Positions 37,095 through 46,978 are shown, counted from the first letter of the stretch. The stretch is 64,000 bases of DNA from Cylindrospermum sp. FACHB-282 (GCF_014697195.1 NZ_JACJRJ010000017.1:49746-113745); one strand, 5' to 3'. Numbers and translations: made by a program. The notes: generated by a model from the sequence alone, not told the origin.

Positions 37095-38453
37095 ATGAAT
37101 ATTAAATATGCCAAAAAGCCCATACCGGAACTACAAGCACGAGGTTATTTAGGACATTTCCCAGAATTTAGAGATAATCCGCTTCAGTTTTTGGGCAATC
37201 TCAACAGAGAATGCGGTGATATTGCTAAATTCCGGATGGGGCCAATGTATTTTTACTACGTTAATCATCCTGACTACATTAAACATATCCTGATTACAAA
37301 CCGAAAAAACTATCACCGTGATCGTAAATTTTTAGCCGAAGGGATACCAATTTTAGGTCGAGGATTGCTAACGACGGATGCTGAGGAGTGGGAACGGTTA
37401 CGTCGCATCGCACAACCAGTATTTCATGCCAATCAAATGGCAAAGTATGCATCAATGATTTCAGAAGTTGCGACAAATTCGCTCAAACGTTGGGAAGTTT
37501 CAGCTAATAAAGGTCAACCCTTGAATATCGCTGATGAAATCTTACGTTTGACGTTGGATGTCGTAGCTCCAACTCTCTTTGGTATCAATGTTACAGATGA
37601 GTGGCAGAGTTTTATTAATTCGGTCAATATTATACAAGCAGAAGGAGCGAAACGTCTTGTTACACCAGTGACTCTACCTCTATGGATACCAACAAGATCC
37701 AACATCAAAGCAAATATTGCTCTACGAAATATAGACAACACTGTTTTTGGAATGATAGCAAAATATCGCCAGCAGCAGAAAGCCCAGCATAACTTAATGA
37801 ATGCTCTAATTCAAGCCCGTGACGAAGAAACCGGTGACTCCCTAACAGACCAAGAAATTAGAGATCAAGTTGTTACACTTTTGACTGCAGGTTATGAAAC
37901 TACTGCAAGTATCCTAGCTTGGCTATTTTTACTTTTATCGCAACACCCAGAAGTAGAACAAAAACTGCGGTACGAAATAGAAATAGTACTGAAAAATCAA
38001 TCGCCTACTTATGAATATATTTCCAGTATGAAATATTTACGGATGGTAATTCAGGAATCTTTGCGTCTGTACCCACCTATTTGGATATTTGCACGCACCC
38101 CTATTCAATCGGATGATTTAGGAGATTATGAGATTCCCGCCAATACAGTCGTTTATATTAGCCCTCTTATGGTTCAGCGCCATCCTAAATTTTGGCAATC
38201 TCCAGAAGATTTTAAACCAGAACGTTTTGAAGTTACAGAACCTACACATTCTGAGTTAGCCTACATTCCATTTGGGACTGGCGTACGCTCTTGTATTGGT
38301 AGAAATTTTGCTATCATGATGATGCAATTTATAGTCATAAAAGTATTACAAACATATCGCTTGCATTTAGTGCAAAATCAGCATATTAAACCTCAGTTTG
38401 ATATTACATTACACTCTCATAATGGAATTTATATGAACCTAGAAAAAATCTGA
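37095..38453 (+). CDS. Cytochrome P450 (CYP110-like)
   Basis: The 452-residue monooxygenase has the I-helix motif AGYETT (about 265-270), the ExxR motif ESLRLYPP and the heme-binding loop FGTGVRSCIGRNFA with its Cys ligand near 411. It has no N-terminal membrane anchor, as expected for bacterial P450s. Overall it resembles the cyanobacterial CYP110 group, whose known members hydroxylate fatty acids or terpenes. It sits between devB-like and devC-like genes on the same strand, an unusual interruption of an exporter operon, and probably oxidises the polyketide or its acyl starter. Confidence 0.93.
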   Translation: MNIKYAKKPIPELQARGYLGHFPEFRDNPLQFLGNLNRECGDIAKFRMGPMYFYYVNHPDYIKHILITNRKNYHRDRKFLAEGIPILGRGLLTTDAEEWERLRRIAQPVFHANQMAKYASMISEVATNSLKRWEVSANKGQPLNIADEILRLTLDVVAPTLFGINVTDEWQSFINSVNIIQAEGAKRLVTPVTLPLWIPTRSNIKANIALRNIDNTVFGMIAKYRQQQKAQHNLMNALIQARDEETGDSLTDQEIRDQVVTLLTAGYETTASILAWLFLLLSQHPEVEQKLRYEIEIVLKNQSPTYEYISSMKYLRMVIQESLRLYPPIWIFARTPIQSDDLGDYEIPANTVVYISPLMVQRHPKFWQSPEDFKPERFEVTEPTHSELAYIPFGTGVRSCIGRNFAIMMMQFIVIKVLQTYRLHLVQNQHIKPQFDITLHSHNGIYMNLEKI

Positions 38454-38507
38454 ATATTCAAAATATATTCATCAATTAGAAAATATTTATATAAGGATGT
38501 CAAGTAA

Positions 38508-39674
38508 ATGTCTAAAAGAATACCTTTAGCATGGCTCCAATTAATGAGCAAAAAAAATAGGTTACTGGTAGTATTGGCTGGCATTGCATTTTCAACTCTT
38601 TTAATCTTTATGCAATTGGGATTTCAAGTAGCCCTTTATGATAGTGCAACTGAAATACATAAAAAATTTCATGCCGACCTAATTCTCACTCATCCTCGTG
38701 TTGAGAATTTGATAGATGTAACCTACAGACTACATTTTCCTAATCGTCGCCTTTATCAAGCTCTTAGTATTGATGGTGTAGAATCAGCAAATTCGTTATA
38801 TGTACGTTTTGCTGATTGGAAAAATCCCAGTCAGTCTAACAATCGTGCCATATTAATTTTTAGCTTCGATCCGGAGGACACCATTTTTGATATACCGGAT
38901 ATAAATGCAAGTTTGGATAAAATTAAACTACCTGATGTTGTACTATTTGATAGATTATCTAGATGGGAATTTGGTTCTGTTGTTTCAAATTTTGAGCAGG
39001 GTCAAGAAGTTTCTACTGAAGTTAATAATCGCAAAATTACCGTCGTTGGTTTATTTAGTTTAGGAGGGTCTATTTTTTCGGCTGATGGAATTTTAATGAC
39101 TAGCGATTTAAATTTTATTCGATTATTCAATGAAAATTTGCAAAACGTTAGCTTAGGTTTAGTTAATATTAAGCCCAATGCCAATGTTCAGGTAGTTAAA
39201 GAAAATTTAATTAAAGAATTACCTCAAGATGTAAAAGTGCTAACCCATAAGGAGTTTATAGAACTGGAAAAGAAATATTGGGCTAACAGTTCGACTATTG
39301 GATATATTTTTTCACTAGGTGCAATGATGGGTTTTATCGTTGGTGCTGTTATTGTATATCAAATTCTTTACACCGATGTAACTGAACACTTAGCTCAGTA
39401 TGCAACATTAAAGGCAATAGGTTACACACAAAATTATTTATTAAGCCTAGTTTTACAAGAAGCTTTGATTTTAGCAGTTTTAGGTTATATTCCTGGATTT
39501 TTAATCTCAAGTATTTTGTATGAACTAACTAAAAATGCATCTCGTTTACCTATGAATATGGATCTTAATAGAGCATTATTTGTATTCATCCTAACATTTC
39601 TTATGTGCCTAATTTCTGGTGCTATTGCAATGTTAAAACTTCGAGATGCTGACCCAGCAGATATTTTTAATTAG
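38508..39674 (+). CDS. devC-like: DevC-family ABC transporter permease
   Basis: This 388-residue permease is of the DevC/MacB-FtsX type. It has one membrane segment near the N-terminus (about 19-41), a large periplasmic domain, and three further segments in the C-terminal third (about 265-290, 315-340, 355-380). It should pair with the DevB-like protein two genes upstream and with an ATPase (DevA) in the inner membrane. The devA gene that normally follows devC is missing. The stop codon is followed immediately by a transposase remnant, so the ATPase must be encoded elsewhere or the exporter is broken. Confidence 0.9.
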   Translation: MSKRIPLAWLQLMSKKNRLLVVLAGIAFSTLLIFMQLGFQVALYDSATEIHKKFHADLILTHPRVENLIDVTYRLHFPNRRLYQALSIDGVESANSLYVRFADWKNPSQSNNRAILIFSFDPEDTIFDIPDINASLDKIKLPDVVLFDRLSRWEFGSVVSNFEQGQEVSTEVNNRKITVVGLFSLGGSIFSADGILMTSDLNFIRLFNENLQNVSLGLVNIKPNANVQVVKENLIKELPQDVKVLTHKEFIELEKKYWANSSTIGYIFSLGAMMGFIVGAVIVYQILYTDVTEHLAQYATLKAIGYTQNYLLSLVLQEALILAVLGYIPGFLISSILYELTKNASRLPMNMDLNRALFVFILTFLMCLISGAIAMLKLRDADPADIFN

Positions 39675-39818
39675 ATGCCTCCCTTAGATGAAGTTTGGCG
39701 ACTTTACCTCAGACGCTTTACCATTGACCATTGGTATCGATTTCTGAAACAACGCTTGCATTGGACACTGCCTAAAATTGGGAAAAATATTAATCCAGGG
39801 ATAAGTAGAGCAACGTAA
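39675..39818 (+). pseudogene. Transposase C-terminal remnant
   Basis: The 47-codon frame begins at the ATG directly after the devC stop. It contains RRFTIDHWYRFLKQRLHWTL, which I recognise as the C-terminal region of IS4/IS701-like DDE transposases of cyanobacteria. The catalytic core and both IS ends are missing. It sits where devA would be expected and may mark the deletion that removed it. Confidence 0.7.
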
Positions 39819-39927
39819 ATAATTAAAGGTTTTAGGAAGCTACGCGAAAGTGCCTTCGTGGTTCATTTCTTTTCTTCTCATCTTATCATAAAATAAAGAA
39901 GCAGAAAAACCTCTCTGCGCCTCTGCG

Positions 39928-39953
39928 TGAAAAAAATCTTACACAATCTCAGA
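39928..39953 (+). repeat. Dispersed intergenic repeat (CTCTGCG type)
   Basis: The sequence CTCTCTGCGCCTCTGCGTGA is a short repeat seen again at 40658-40677. Here it is uninterrupted and continues directly into an A-rich stretch, so it serves as the empty-site version of the later copy. Confidence 0.7.
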
Positions 39954-40042
39954 ACTTTGCACCGTTGCTTGAGGCTTTCAACTTGACTACTATTATCTTT
40001 GTAATTACAATGTAAATACTGTCTGATCCTCAATCACATAAA

Positions 40043-40303
40043 ATGGGTACAGCTATTAAAACCAGAATAGTAAAAATTGGCAATTCTCAGGGACTTCGTA
40101 TCCCCAAAACCCTGTTAGAACAAAGCGGTATTAACTCAGAAGTAGAAATTGAAGTTCACGGGAATCATCTCATTATTCGCCCAGTTGAACAAATAAGGCT
40201 TGGTTGGGACAAAGCATTTGCAGCAATGGCAGAAAAACACGATGATGTTGTATTAGATGATGTGAATACAACAGAATGGGATCAGATTGAATGGCAATGG
40301 TAG
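40043..40303 (+). CDS. mazE: MazE-type antitoxin (AbrB fold)
   Basis: The 86-residue product has an N-terminal swapped-hairpin AbrB/MazE domain (KIGNSQGLRIPKTLLEQSG) that binds operator DNA, and an acidic C-terminal tail (about 60-86) that would wrap the toxin. Its stop overlaps the start of the mazF-like gene by 13 bp, the usual arrangement for translational coupling. By analogy with the family, the complex probably represses its own promoter in the preceding 200 bp. Confidence 0.9.
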   Translation: MGTAIKTRIVKIGNSQGLRIPKTLLEQSGINSEVEIEVHGNHLIIRPVEQIRLGWDKAFAAMAEKHDDVVLDDVNTTEWDQIEWQW

Positions 40304-40620
40304 TCAACCGATTTGATGTTTTTCTAATTAATCTTGACCCTACCATTGGTAGTGAAATTCAAAAAACACGCCCCTGTGTAGTGATTTCACCAAACGAGAT
40401 GAACAACCATATTGCTACCGTTATTGTTGCACCAATGACAACAAAAGGGCAAACATATCCTACAAGGATAACTTGTCAATTTCAAGGACAAGATGGACAA
40501 ATTGTACTTGACCAAATTCGCACAGTAGATAAAACTCGATTAGTCAAATTTCTTGGTCAAATTACTGAAGATGAACAAAAAGCAGTTCTTGATATTTTGG
40601 CTGAAATGTTTGCTGAATGA
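40291..40620 (+). CDS. mazF: MazF/PemK-type endoribonuclease toxin
   Basis: The 109-residue product has the MazF fold signature: an N-terminal RFDVFLINLDPTIGSEIQKT, then RPCVVISP with the conserved Arg, and T-x-R motifs in the second half (DQIRTVDKTR). MazF enzymes cleave mRNA at short sequences and are neutralised by the partner antitoxin just upstream. The start at 40291 overlaps mazE; an ATG two codons later (40297) is equally possible. All expected residues seem intact, so the pair is probably active. Confidence 0.92.
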   Translation: MAMVVNRFDVFLINLDPTIGSEIQKTRPCVVISPNEMNNHIATVIVAPMTTKGQTYPTRITCQFQGQDGQIVLDQIRTVDKTRLVKFLGQITEDEQKAVLDILAEMFAE

Positions 40621-40666
40621 TTAACCTCAACTCTCAAAACAAAGACGCAGAAAGCGACTCTCTGCG

Positions 40667-40731
40667 CCTCTGCGTGACGCCAGTTGCTACAACGCGGGGA
40701 ACCCGCACAACGCACAGGCTCCTCTGCGTGA
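40667..40731. repeat. Small palindromic insertion with 11-bp direct repeats
   Basis: CCTCTGCGTGA occurs at 40667-40677 and again at 40721-40731, flanking a 43-nt imperfect palindrome (40678-40720). The same surrounding repeat near 39928 lacks the insert and has one copy of the flank. The pattern is what a tiny mobile palindrome with target duplication would leave. Confidence 0.7.
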
Positions 40732-40743
40732 AATCTTCCCTTC

Positions 40744-43536
40744 TTACACCATCTCAGACGAAGTTTGCACCACCGGCTGGGGCTGAGGCTGGAACATAAA
40801 CAGCGAATAAACCACGTCACGGCGGATATTCACCATCATATCCAAGAACAACTCATAACCCTCGCTCTTATACTCAATCAGCGGGTCTTTTTGACCGTAA
40901 CCACGTAACCCCACCGACTCACGCAAAGCGTCCATTTGTTGCAAGTGTTCCCGCCACAAAGTATCAATGCGTTGCAAGATAAAGAAACGTTCAGCTTGGC
41001 GCATTAGTCCCGGCTGAATTTGGTCTATTTGCGCTTCCTTCATGTCGTAAGCAATTCGCACTTGTTCATGGAGGAAAGCTTTTAACTCACTGACACCCAT
41101 ATCTTCTAATTGACTGGGTTGCAAGTCCGCTAACAAATAAACAAACTCTTTGACTTTCTCCACCAACTTATCTAATTCCCACTCTTCCGAGGGCAATTCT
41201 GGGTTGATGTAGAAATCAACGATGTCATCCATCGTTTTTTCGGCGTACTTGATTACCTGTTCTTTTAAGTCGTAACCTTCTAGTACCCGACGGCGTTCGG
41301 CGTAGATGGCGCGGCGTTGATTGTTCATTACCTCGTCATACTCAAACACCTGTTTACGGATGTCGTAGTAATAGGTTTCAACTTTTTTCTGTGCGCCTTC
41401 TAAACTGCGGGTGAGCATTCCTGACTCAATGGGCATATCTTCCTCTACTTGGAAGGCGTTCATTAAGCCAGCGACGCGATCGCCTCCAAAGATCCGCAAT
41501 AGGTTATCCTCTAAACTGAGGAAGAATCTTGTCGAACCTGGGTCACCCTGCCTTCCCGCCCTTCCCCGCAACTGGTTATCAATCCGGCGCGATTCGTGGC
41601 GTTCTGTACCAATTACGTGCAAACCACCCAGTCCTACAACCTCTTCATGTTCGCGGACGGTGAATTCTTCATATTCCTGCTTAACGCGGTTGTAAGCTTC
41701 TCGCAATCTCTTGATTACAGGGTCATCTGTTGGCGCTTTTTCGGCCGCTACAGCTACTTTATCTTCTGCTTCTAGTTCTGGTAAATTGCGATCGCCATAT
41801 TCCTTGACCGCAACTTCCACCGCATCTTTCAAAAGCTGTTCTGTCTCTTTTGTCAACTCCCTGGGGAAAATTTCTGGTGAAGCCCGCCAAGTTTTCACTT
41901 TCTTACCAGGGACAAAGCCTTGGCCCCCACCATGTCCACCAGGTAATCCGCTGGCTTTTTGGATACCAAAGGTATCTTCATCATCTGGTCTGACAATTCG
42001 CGGCATAAAGTATTCCCGCAGCTTCAGACGCGCCATATACTCGGAGTTACCACCAAGGATAATGTCCGTCCCGCGACCAGCCATGTTAGTCGCAATGGTC
42101 ACAGCCCCCCGGCGTCCTGCTTGGGCGACAATTTCTGCTTCCCGTTCCACATTTTCCGGTCGGGCGTTCAGCAACTCGTGGGGAATCTCCATCTCTTTCA
42201 ACAGTCGGCTGAGATATTCCGATTTCTCAACGCTGGTGGTTCCCACGAGTACAGGTCTGCCGAGTTCGTGCATTTCGCCACATTCACCTGCGATCGCTCT
42301 CCACTTACCCGGTTCCGTCTTAAACACCATATCAGACCAGTCTTGGCGGTTTCTCACCCGGTTGGTGGGAATCACCGCCACTTCTAGTTTGTATATTTTT
42401 TCAAACTCTGGTTCTTCCGTCTTCGCCGTTCCCGTCATTCCCCCCAATTTGGGATACAGCAAAAACAGGTTTTGATAAGTAATCGTCGCTAGAGTTTGGG
42501 TTTCTGGCTGAATTTCTACATGTTCTTTAGCTTCAATAGCTTGGTGCAGTCCATCACTCCAACGCCTCCCCGGTAGCACCCGACCGGTGAATTCATCCAC
42601 AATTACCACTTCCCCATTGCGGACAATATAGTTTACGTCCTTGAGGAATAATTCTTTAGCTTTAATCGCATTAAAAACAAAGTGCGCCCACGGATCTTCT
42701 GGGTCAAATAAATCTGTCACACCCAAAAGATTTTCCGCTTCCGCAAAGCCTTCATCTGTCAAAAGAACGTTACGAGCTTTCTCGTCTACATCGTAATGTT
42801 CCTCAGGCTTGAGTGTAAAAGCGATTTCCGCAGCTTGCAGATATTTTTCTGTCGGTCTTTCCACCTGACCAGAAATAATCAGCGGTGTCCGGGCTTCATC
42901 AATTAAAATTGAGTCAACCTCGTCAATTACGCAGTAATTAAACGGGCGTTGCACCACATCCGCCATTGATGTCGCCATGTTATCCCGCAGATAGTCAAAG
43001 CCTATCTCGCTGTTGGTAACATAAGTAATATCGCACTCATAGTTTTTCTGGCGTTCACTGGGAGTCATGCTAGCTTGGATTAGCCCCACGCTTAAACCCA
43101 AGAAGCGATGCACCTGCCCCATCCATTCCGCGTCCCGTCGAGCTAGGTAATCGTTAACGGTAATGACGTGGACACCTTTACCAGTTAGAGCATTTAAATA
43201 ACTCGGTAAGGTAGCGACTAAGGTTTTACCCTCACCGGTTTTCATTTCGGCAATTTGCCCAGAGTTGAGGATCACCCCACCTAAGAGTTGAACATCAAAG
43301 TGCCGCAACCCTAAAACTCGCTTTCCTGCTTCCCGGACTACCGCAAAAGCTTCTGGCAAGATGTCATTCAGCGGCTCACCTTTAGCAAGGCGTTGTTTAA
43401 ACTCTGCGGTTTTACCTTTTAAATCCTCGTCAGAGAGAGCTTGAATATCTTCCTCTAAAAGGTTAATTTCCGTAATGTACGGTTGATATTTCTTTAGTTT
43501 ACGAGCGTTGGGATCGCCCAACAAAAGTTTTAGCAT
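40744..43536 (-). CDS. secA: Preprotein translocase ATPase SecA
   Basis: This 930-residue motor drives proteins through SecYEG in the cytoplasmic and thylakoid membranes. Visible features are the Walker A motif TGEGKT (near 105), the [21 protein letters not shown] segment (helicase motif II; shown here only in part by [10 protein letters not shown]), the preprotein-binding domain, and [12 protein letters not shown] (motif VI). A cyanobacterial insertion with [12 protein letters not shown] sits in the second nucleotide-binding fold. The C-terminus ends in a Gln-Pro-rich tail and lacks the zinc-binding Cys cluster of enterobacterial SecA, as is usual in cyanobacteria. Housekeeping gene, convergent with mazEF. 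Confidence 0.98.
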   Translation of the reverse strand: MLKLLLGDPNARKLKKYQPYITEINLLEEDIQALSDEDLKGKTAEFKQRLAKGEPLNDILPEAFAVVREAGKRVLGLRHFDVQLLGGVILNSGQIAEMKTGEGKTLVATLPSYLNALTGKGVHVITVNDYLARRDAEWMGQVHRFLGLSVGLIQASMTPSERQKNYECDITYVTNSEIGFDYLRDNMATSMADVVQRPFNYCVIDEVDSILIDEARTPLIISGQVERPTEKYLQAAEIAFTLKPEEHYDVDEKARNVLLTDEGFAEAENLLGVTDLFDPEDPWAHFVFNAIKAKELFLKDVNYIVRNGEVVIVDEFTGRVLPGRRWSDGLHQAIEAKEHVEIQPETQTLATITYQNLFLLYPKLGGMTGTAKTEEPEFEKIYKLEVAVIPTNRVRNRQDWSDMVFKTEPGKWRAIAGECGEMHELGRPVLVGTTSVEKSEYLSRLLKEMEIPHELLNARPENVEREAEIVAQAGRRGAVTIATNMAGRGTDIILGGNSEYMARLKLREYFMPRIVRPDDEDTFGIQKASGLPGGHGGGQGFVPGKKVKTWRASPEIFPRELTKETEQLLKDAVEVAVKEYGDRNLPELEAEDKVAVAAEKAPTDDPVIKRLREAYNRVKQEYEEFTVREHEEVVGLGGLHVIGTERHESRRIDNQLRGRAGRQGDPGSTRFFLSLEDNLLRIFGGDRVAGLMNAFQVEEDMPIESGMLTRSLEGAQKKVETYYYDIRKQVFEYDEVMNNQRRAIYAERRRVLEGYDLKEQVIKYAEKTMDDIVDFYINPELPSEEWELDKLVEKVKEFVYLLADLQPSQLEDMGVSELKAFLHEQVRIAYDMKEAQIDQIQPGLMRQAERFFILQRIDTLWREHLQQMDALRESVGLRGYGQKDPLIEYKSEGYELFLDMMVNIRRDVVYSLFMFQPQPQPVVQTSSEMV

Positions 43537-43834
43537 GGCAAGTTATAGAACTGAATCAAGGGGGATGGAAATTAAAGGTTCGGCATTTGATTAAAAACAT
43601 TTGACCCAGCACAACTGTCTAGGTTGTGGATGGGTATGAAATGAAAATTAACTCAAAAACGGCTGAAAAAGGAACCGAATCATTTAGTAAACTGATTGGT
43701 TTTAACTTATATCTTATATTTAGACTTTCTTTATAGTATCATTTCACCCCCAGATGAGGCAGATAACCCCGCCCATACTCCAGTAGCGATTACTCACCTT
43801 GTGCAAATTGGGGCGATGAGCGATAAATTCTTCC

Positions 43835-43855
43835 TTGCCCCTTGCCCCTTGCCCC
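43835..43855. repeat. Heptanucleotide STRR, TTGCCCC x3
   Basis: Three perfect head-to-tail TTGCCCC units lie just before the stop of the cytochrome gene. Short heptamer repeats like this are typical of Nostocales intergenic DNA. The rest of the secA upstream gap (43537-43834) shows no gene; it presumably holds the secA promoter. Confidence 0.8.
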
Positions 43856-43857
43856 TT

Positions 43858-44397
43858 CTATTCCCATTCTGAGGTAAGGCTACGGAAATTATACTTATTA
43901 GCGCCAATATGACAACTAACGCAACTGCCTAGTTCTACAGGACGTGACAGCTTAACTCCAGGGTGTAAGGCTTGGAAATAACGGGATTTATCGACGCGAT
44001 AGGGTGTTTCTTCCTCTTGTCGCTGGACACGGGAGAATGTCGATAGATACTTCCATACCAAGAGACGCGGCGGATCTACTAACGGCTTGAGTTGTACACC
44101 GTAGTGCTGGGAGTCTTCCAGGAGATTTTGCCAAGTTTGGGTGGGTAAAACGGCTGGTGGTAAGGCAATGTGACAACTTGAGCAGTTTTCTAGATAAAGT
44201 TCTTGCCCTAGTTGGTATTGCGCCGGTACTACGTCAACGGTGCCAATAGTGGAAACTGGGTTAGCACCTTGGGCGCTGGTTGCGAGGGACAGCAGCCAGC
44301 CCATAGCCAGACTCCAAGCTAATATTACCAAAAGTAGCCCAAAGGGACGGCCTTTGAGTTGGCGTTTATTGAATTTAGGCTTAACCAAATTTGACAT
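43858..44397 (-). CDS. Membrane-anchored diheme cytochrome c
   Basis: The 179-residue product has one N-terminal membrane segment or uncleaved signal (about 20-45) and two heme c attachment sites, CSSCH and CVSCH, so it should face the lumen or periplasm as a diheme electron carrier. I placed the start at the ATG at 44397, which has GAGG five nt upstream; the longer frame from 44454 adds 19 residues without a good binding site. Diheme cytochromes of this size are known in cyanobacteria, but their partners are mostly undefined. It is transcribed like secA, 322 bp upstream of it. Confidence 0.85.
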   Translation of the reverse strand: MSNLVKPKFNKRQLKGRPFGLLLVILAWSLAMGWLLSLATSAQGANPVSTIGTVDVVPAQYQLGQELYLENCSSCHIALPPAVLPTQTWQNLLEDSQHYGVQLKPLVDPPRLLVWKYLSTFSRVQRQEEETPYRVDKSRYFQALHPGVKLSRPVELGSCVSCHIGANKYNFRSLTSEWE

Positions 44398-44476
44398 ACA
44401 CCTCACACTCACAGATAGATGTCGCGCTTCTTGCTCATCATAAGGGACTTCCAAATAAAAAAAGCCCCAACTATCT

Positions 44477-44542
44477 CTTGTGGGGTGGGCATCCTGCCTG
44501 CCCTAATTGATTGATGGGCGGGCGAGACGCCCACCCCACAAG
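44477..44542. repeat. Hairpin repeat, GTGGGGTGGGC family
   Basis: The 14-bp arms at 44477-44490 and 44529-44542 are perfect inverted copies (CTTGTGGGGTGGGC and its complement), and part of the interior can also pair. A half copy recurs at about 57250. This looks like a dispersed non-coding repeat family rather than a gene. Confidence 0.8.
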
Positions 44543-44586
44543 ACTGGGTAATTTATTTGTTGGCAGTCTCTTAGAGTTCTGAGCAT

Positions 44587-44811
44587 GAAGTTCCGAGTTC
44601 ATAGCACGAAGTTCCGAGTTCATAGCACGAAGTTCCGAGTTCAAAGCTTGAAGTTCCGAGTTCATAGCACGAAGTTCCGAGTTCAAAGCTTGAAGTTCCG
44701 AGTTCATAGCACGAAGTTCCGAGTTCAAAGCTTGAAGTTCCGAGTTCAAAGCTTGAAGTTCCGAGTTCAAAGCTTGAAGTTCCGAGTTCAAAGCTCGAAG
44801 TTCTGAGTTCT
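44587..44811. repeat. 21-bp tandem repeat, about 11 units
   Basis: Units beginning GAAGTTCCGAGTTCA recur exactly every 21 bp from 44587 to 44797, with two alternating tails (TAGCAC or AAGCTT). Because 21 is a multiple of 3, both strands are open and give heptad-like peptides such as NSELQAL, but there is no start context. I treat it as a non-coding minisatellite. The rest of 44455-44909 shows no gene. Confidence 0.9.
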
Positions 44812-44909
44812 GGGGAGCAGAATAAAAAACTGCTAACTAATGTAGAGATGTTGCATGGAACGTCTCTACAGAATGGGTGATTTGCCGGATATGATTATGA
44901 ACTACAAAT

Positions 44910-46880
44910 TCAGGAATTATTGGACTCAGCAAAATGATCGAGGAGTTCGCGGTGCAGGAAGCGGTAACGCCCACCAACACGCAACAGCAAACGCCTCTCG
45001 ACGCAGTAGTTGAGGAAGCGGGCAAGGTTCCAGGGTACTCCACTTTGCCAAAGGACGAAGCGCAGGGAAAGATGCTGCACACAGGCTAGTCCACCGCCGT
45101 AAAAGAAGCCGAAGGATAGCGCCATCAACAGTCCGTGTAGCAAAAGTTGAGACTGTTTGCGGGAAAAAATACCTAGCAGATCCAGCCAGTTGTGCTTTTC
45201 TACCACTGTCCCAGCAACTGCAAGTGCCATTACATAAATCACGCTGAGGGGATAGATAAAGGCAGTCGTCCACAGCATACTTTGTAACGAGTTCCAGATG
45301 CCCTGGTTAGGATGCGATCGCACTTTTAATTCCTGCTTCAGCCCGTAAATCAGCCCGATACTCAGCCCGATATTCAGCCCACTAATCAGCCCTCCAATCA
45401 GCCCAATAATCAACCCTCCAATCAGCCCTCCAATCAGCCCAATAATCAGCCCAATAATTAGCCAATCGCGCAAACTGTTTAAAATTTCTCGTCTCGCTGC
45501 GCGAGACATGGAAATTTGAAATGCTTCTACAGGTTCAATCTTATCCAGCCCTCCAATCAGCCCAATAATCAGCTCTCCCATGAGTCCTCCAAAGAGTCCT
45601 CCAAAGAGTCCTCTAATCAGCCGATAACGCAGCCAATAGCGCAGCCGTAACTGTTCAAACTCAATCCAACTCGGCTGCATTTGCTCAATGAGTAACTCCA
45701 CCTTATTGTTAGCCTGTAACTGCCGTGCTATCCAGCTTAGAGTGCTGCGGGTTTGCCGCCAGTGGGGTTCATCTTTCACTGTTTTGTATGCCCAGCCCTG
45801 TTTCAGGTCTTGCCGGCGAGCTTGCTCACGGGTATCTTTGGACAACTGACGCTCAATATACTTCTCTAACAAGTCTGCTTTGCCGCTAATGGGCTGCTGT
45901 GGGTCATACACATCGGCGGTCAATTTGAGAAACAGAGGCACTCTCAACAAGCCTGGCTCACCTTCTGGAGTCGGTTCTAGCAGGGTTTGCAGATGAGGAT
46001 TTTTCTGAATCGCTGACCATAACTCTGGGCGTTTCAGGCTGTGGAGATAATTCTGAATTTGTGAGTCAGATAACGGCTGGAGACACACCGCACCTCTGAG
46101 GGTGTTTAGCTTCAGGTTTGCGGCTTCAAATTCTTTGAGACGACAGCAAACTACCAATTGCGGATAGTGCTTGGCAAATTCCTTCAGCTTGATGGTGCAT
46201 TTTTTCTGTCTTTCTAGTCCGAGTTCATCTAACCCATCCAGCAGAGGTAATAACACCCTTTTTTCTAGCCAGCGTTCATATATTTTATATTTGCGGTTTC
46301 CCCCGTGTAGTTCATAAAGTTGCTCTATCAGCCAGTTTTCAATGCTTTGGTTGTCATCCCTCCAAGTGGAAAGCTCAAAGATAACGGGAATTACGGTTTG
46401 GGGATTTTTCAGCGCACCACGCACTAACTCCTCTGCTAAACTCAACAGCGCGGTTGTTTTCCCTGCTCCCGGCGCTCCTAAAATCAGCAGTTTTCCTTCA
46501 ATATCATCTCGCGCATAAGTCTCAATTAGAAGTTTATCTGCATCCAGGGTTCCGTAATCTTGTCCATTAATCTGCAATGTTCGACTTACCCAAGATGGCT
46601 GTTCTTTAAGGGAGACATTCAGAGAAAGGCGCTTCTGTCCCAAGGTATCAGCCAAGCGTTGACGGATATCAGGTAACTGCTTTTGTTCTAGTAACAACTT
46701 TCCCCAATCCCAATCAACCTGCCGTGGCTCTAATTTTCCAAACAGCCGCAGGATAATGTTATTAATGGTGACTTGGTTATCTTGGCTATTCTGAAAGCTG
46801 ACAGTATCTCGCCCTGCTTGAGCCTGCTGAATTGCACTATTTTCAAGTGAGCTATTGTCAATATTTTGATTTTGCCCCAT
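44910..46880 (-). CDS. NACHT-domain STAND NTPase with Gly-rich membrane repeats
   Basis: The N-terminus (about 1-45) carries IQQAQAGRD plus an Asn/Gln-rich stretch. A NACHT-type NTPase follows: Walker A LGAPGAGKTTAL (near 140) and Walker B LLPLLDGLDELG (near 215). The C-terminal half has Gly-Leu-Ile repeats (GLIGGLIGGL, about 425-525) and further hydrophobic segments that should span the membrane. STAND NTPases act as signal-triggered switches in defence or regulation. The ATG at 46880 gives MGQNQN; the longer frame needs a TTG start. The small gene 47300-47743 upstream on the same strand shares the N-terminal motif. Confidence 0.85.
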   Translation of the reverse strand: MGQNQNIDNSSLENSAIQQAQAGRDTVSFQNSQDNQVTINNIILRLFGKLEPRQVDWDWGKLLLEQKQLPDIRQRLADTLGQKRLSLNVSLKEQPSWVSRTLQINGQDYGTLDADKLLIETYARDDIEGKLLILGAPGAGKTTALLSLAEELVRGALKNPQTVIPVIFELSTWRDDNQSIENWLIEQLYELHGGNRKYKIYERWLEKRVLLPLLDGLDELGLERQKKCTIKLKEFAKHYPQLVVCCRLKEFEAANLKLNTLRGAVCLQPLSDSQIQNYLHSLKRPELWSAIQKNPHLQTLLEPTPEGEPGLLRVPLFLKLTADVYDPQQPISGKADLLEKYIERQLSKDTREQARRQDLKQGWAYKTVKDEPHWRQTRSTLSWIARQLQANNKVELLIEQMQPSWIEFEQLRLRYWLRYRLIRGLFGGLFGGLMGELIIGLIGGLDKIEPVEAFQISMSRAARREILNSLRDWLIIGLIIGLIGGLIGGLIIGLIGGLISGLNIGLSIGLIYGLKQELKVRSHPNQGIWNSLQSMLWTTAFIYPLSVIYVMALAVAGTVVEKHNWLDLLGIFSRKQSQLLLHGLLMALSFGFFYGGGLACVQHLSLRFVLWQSGVPWNLARFLNYCVERRLLLRVGGRYRFLHRELLDHFAESNNS

Positions 46881-46978
46881 CACCCACACCCACAAGGAAT
46901 TGCCCCAGATGTCTTTTATCAGTGGAGAAATACAGACCTAACCCCCCAGCCCCCTTCCCTACCTCTCTCTAACCCTCT

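Noticed and set aside
41711..42475. 254-codon ORF antisense to secA
   Set aside because: It is fully inside the conserved secA gene, Ser/Pro-rich, and a typical shadow frame.
44471..44791. Minus-strand ORF of NSELQAL heptads, and plus-strand ORF of KFRVHST repeats
   Set aside because: Both arise from the 21-bp tandem repeat; neither has a ribosome binding site or unique sequence.
44587..44811. CRISPR array
   Set aside because: Repeats are contiguous with no unique spacers; no cas genes are present.
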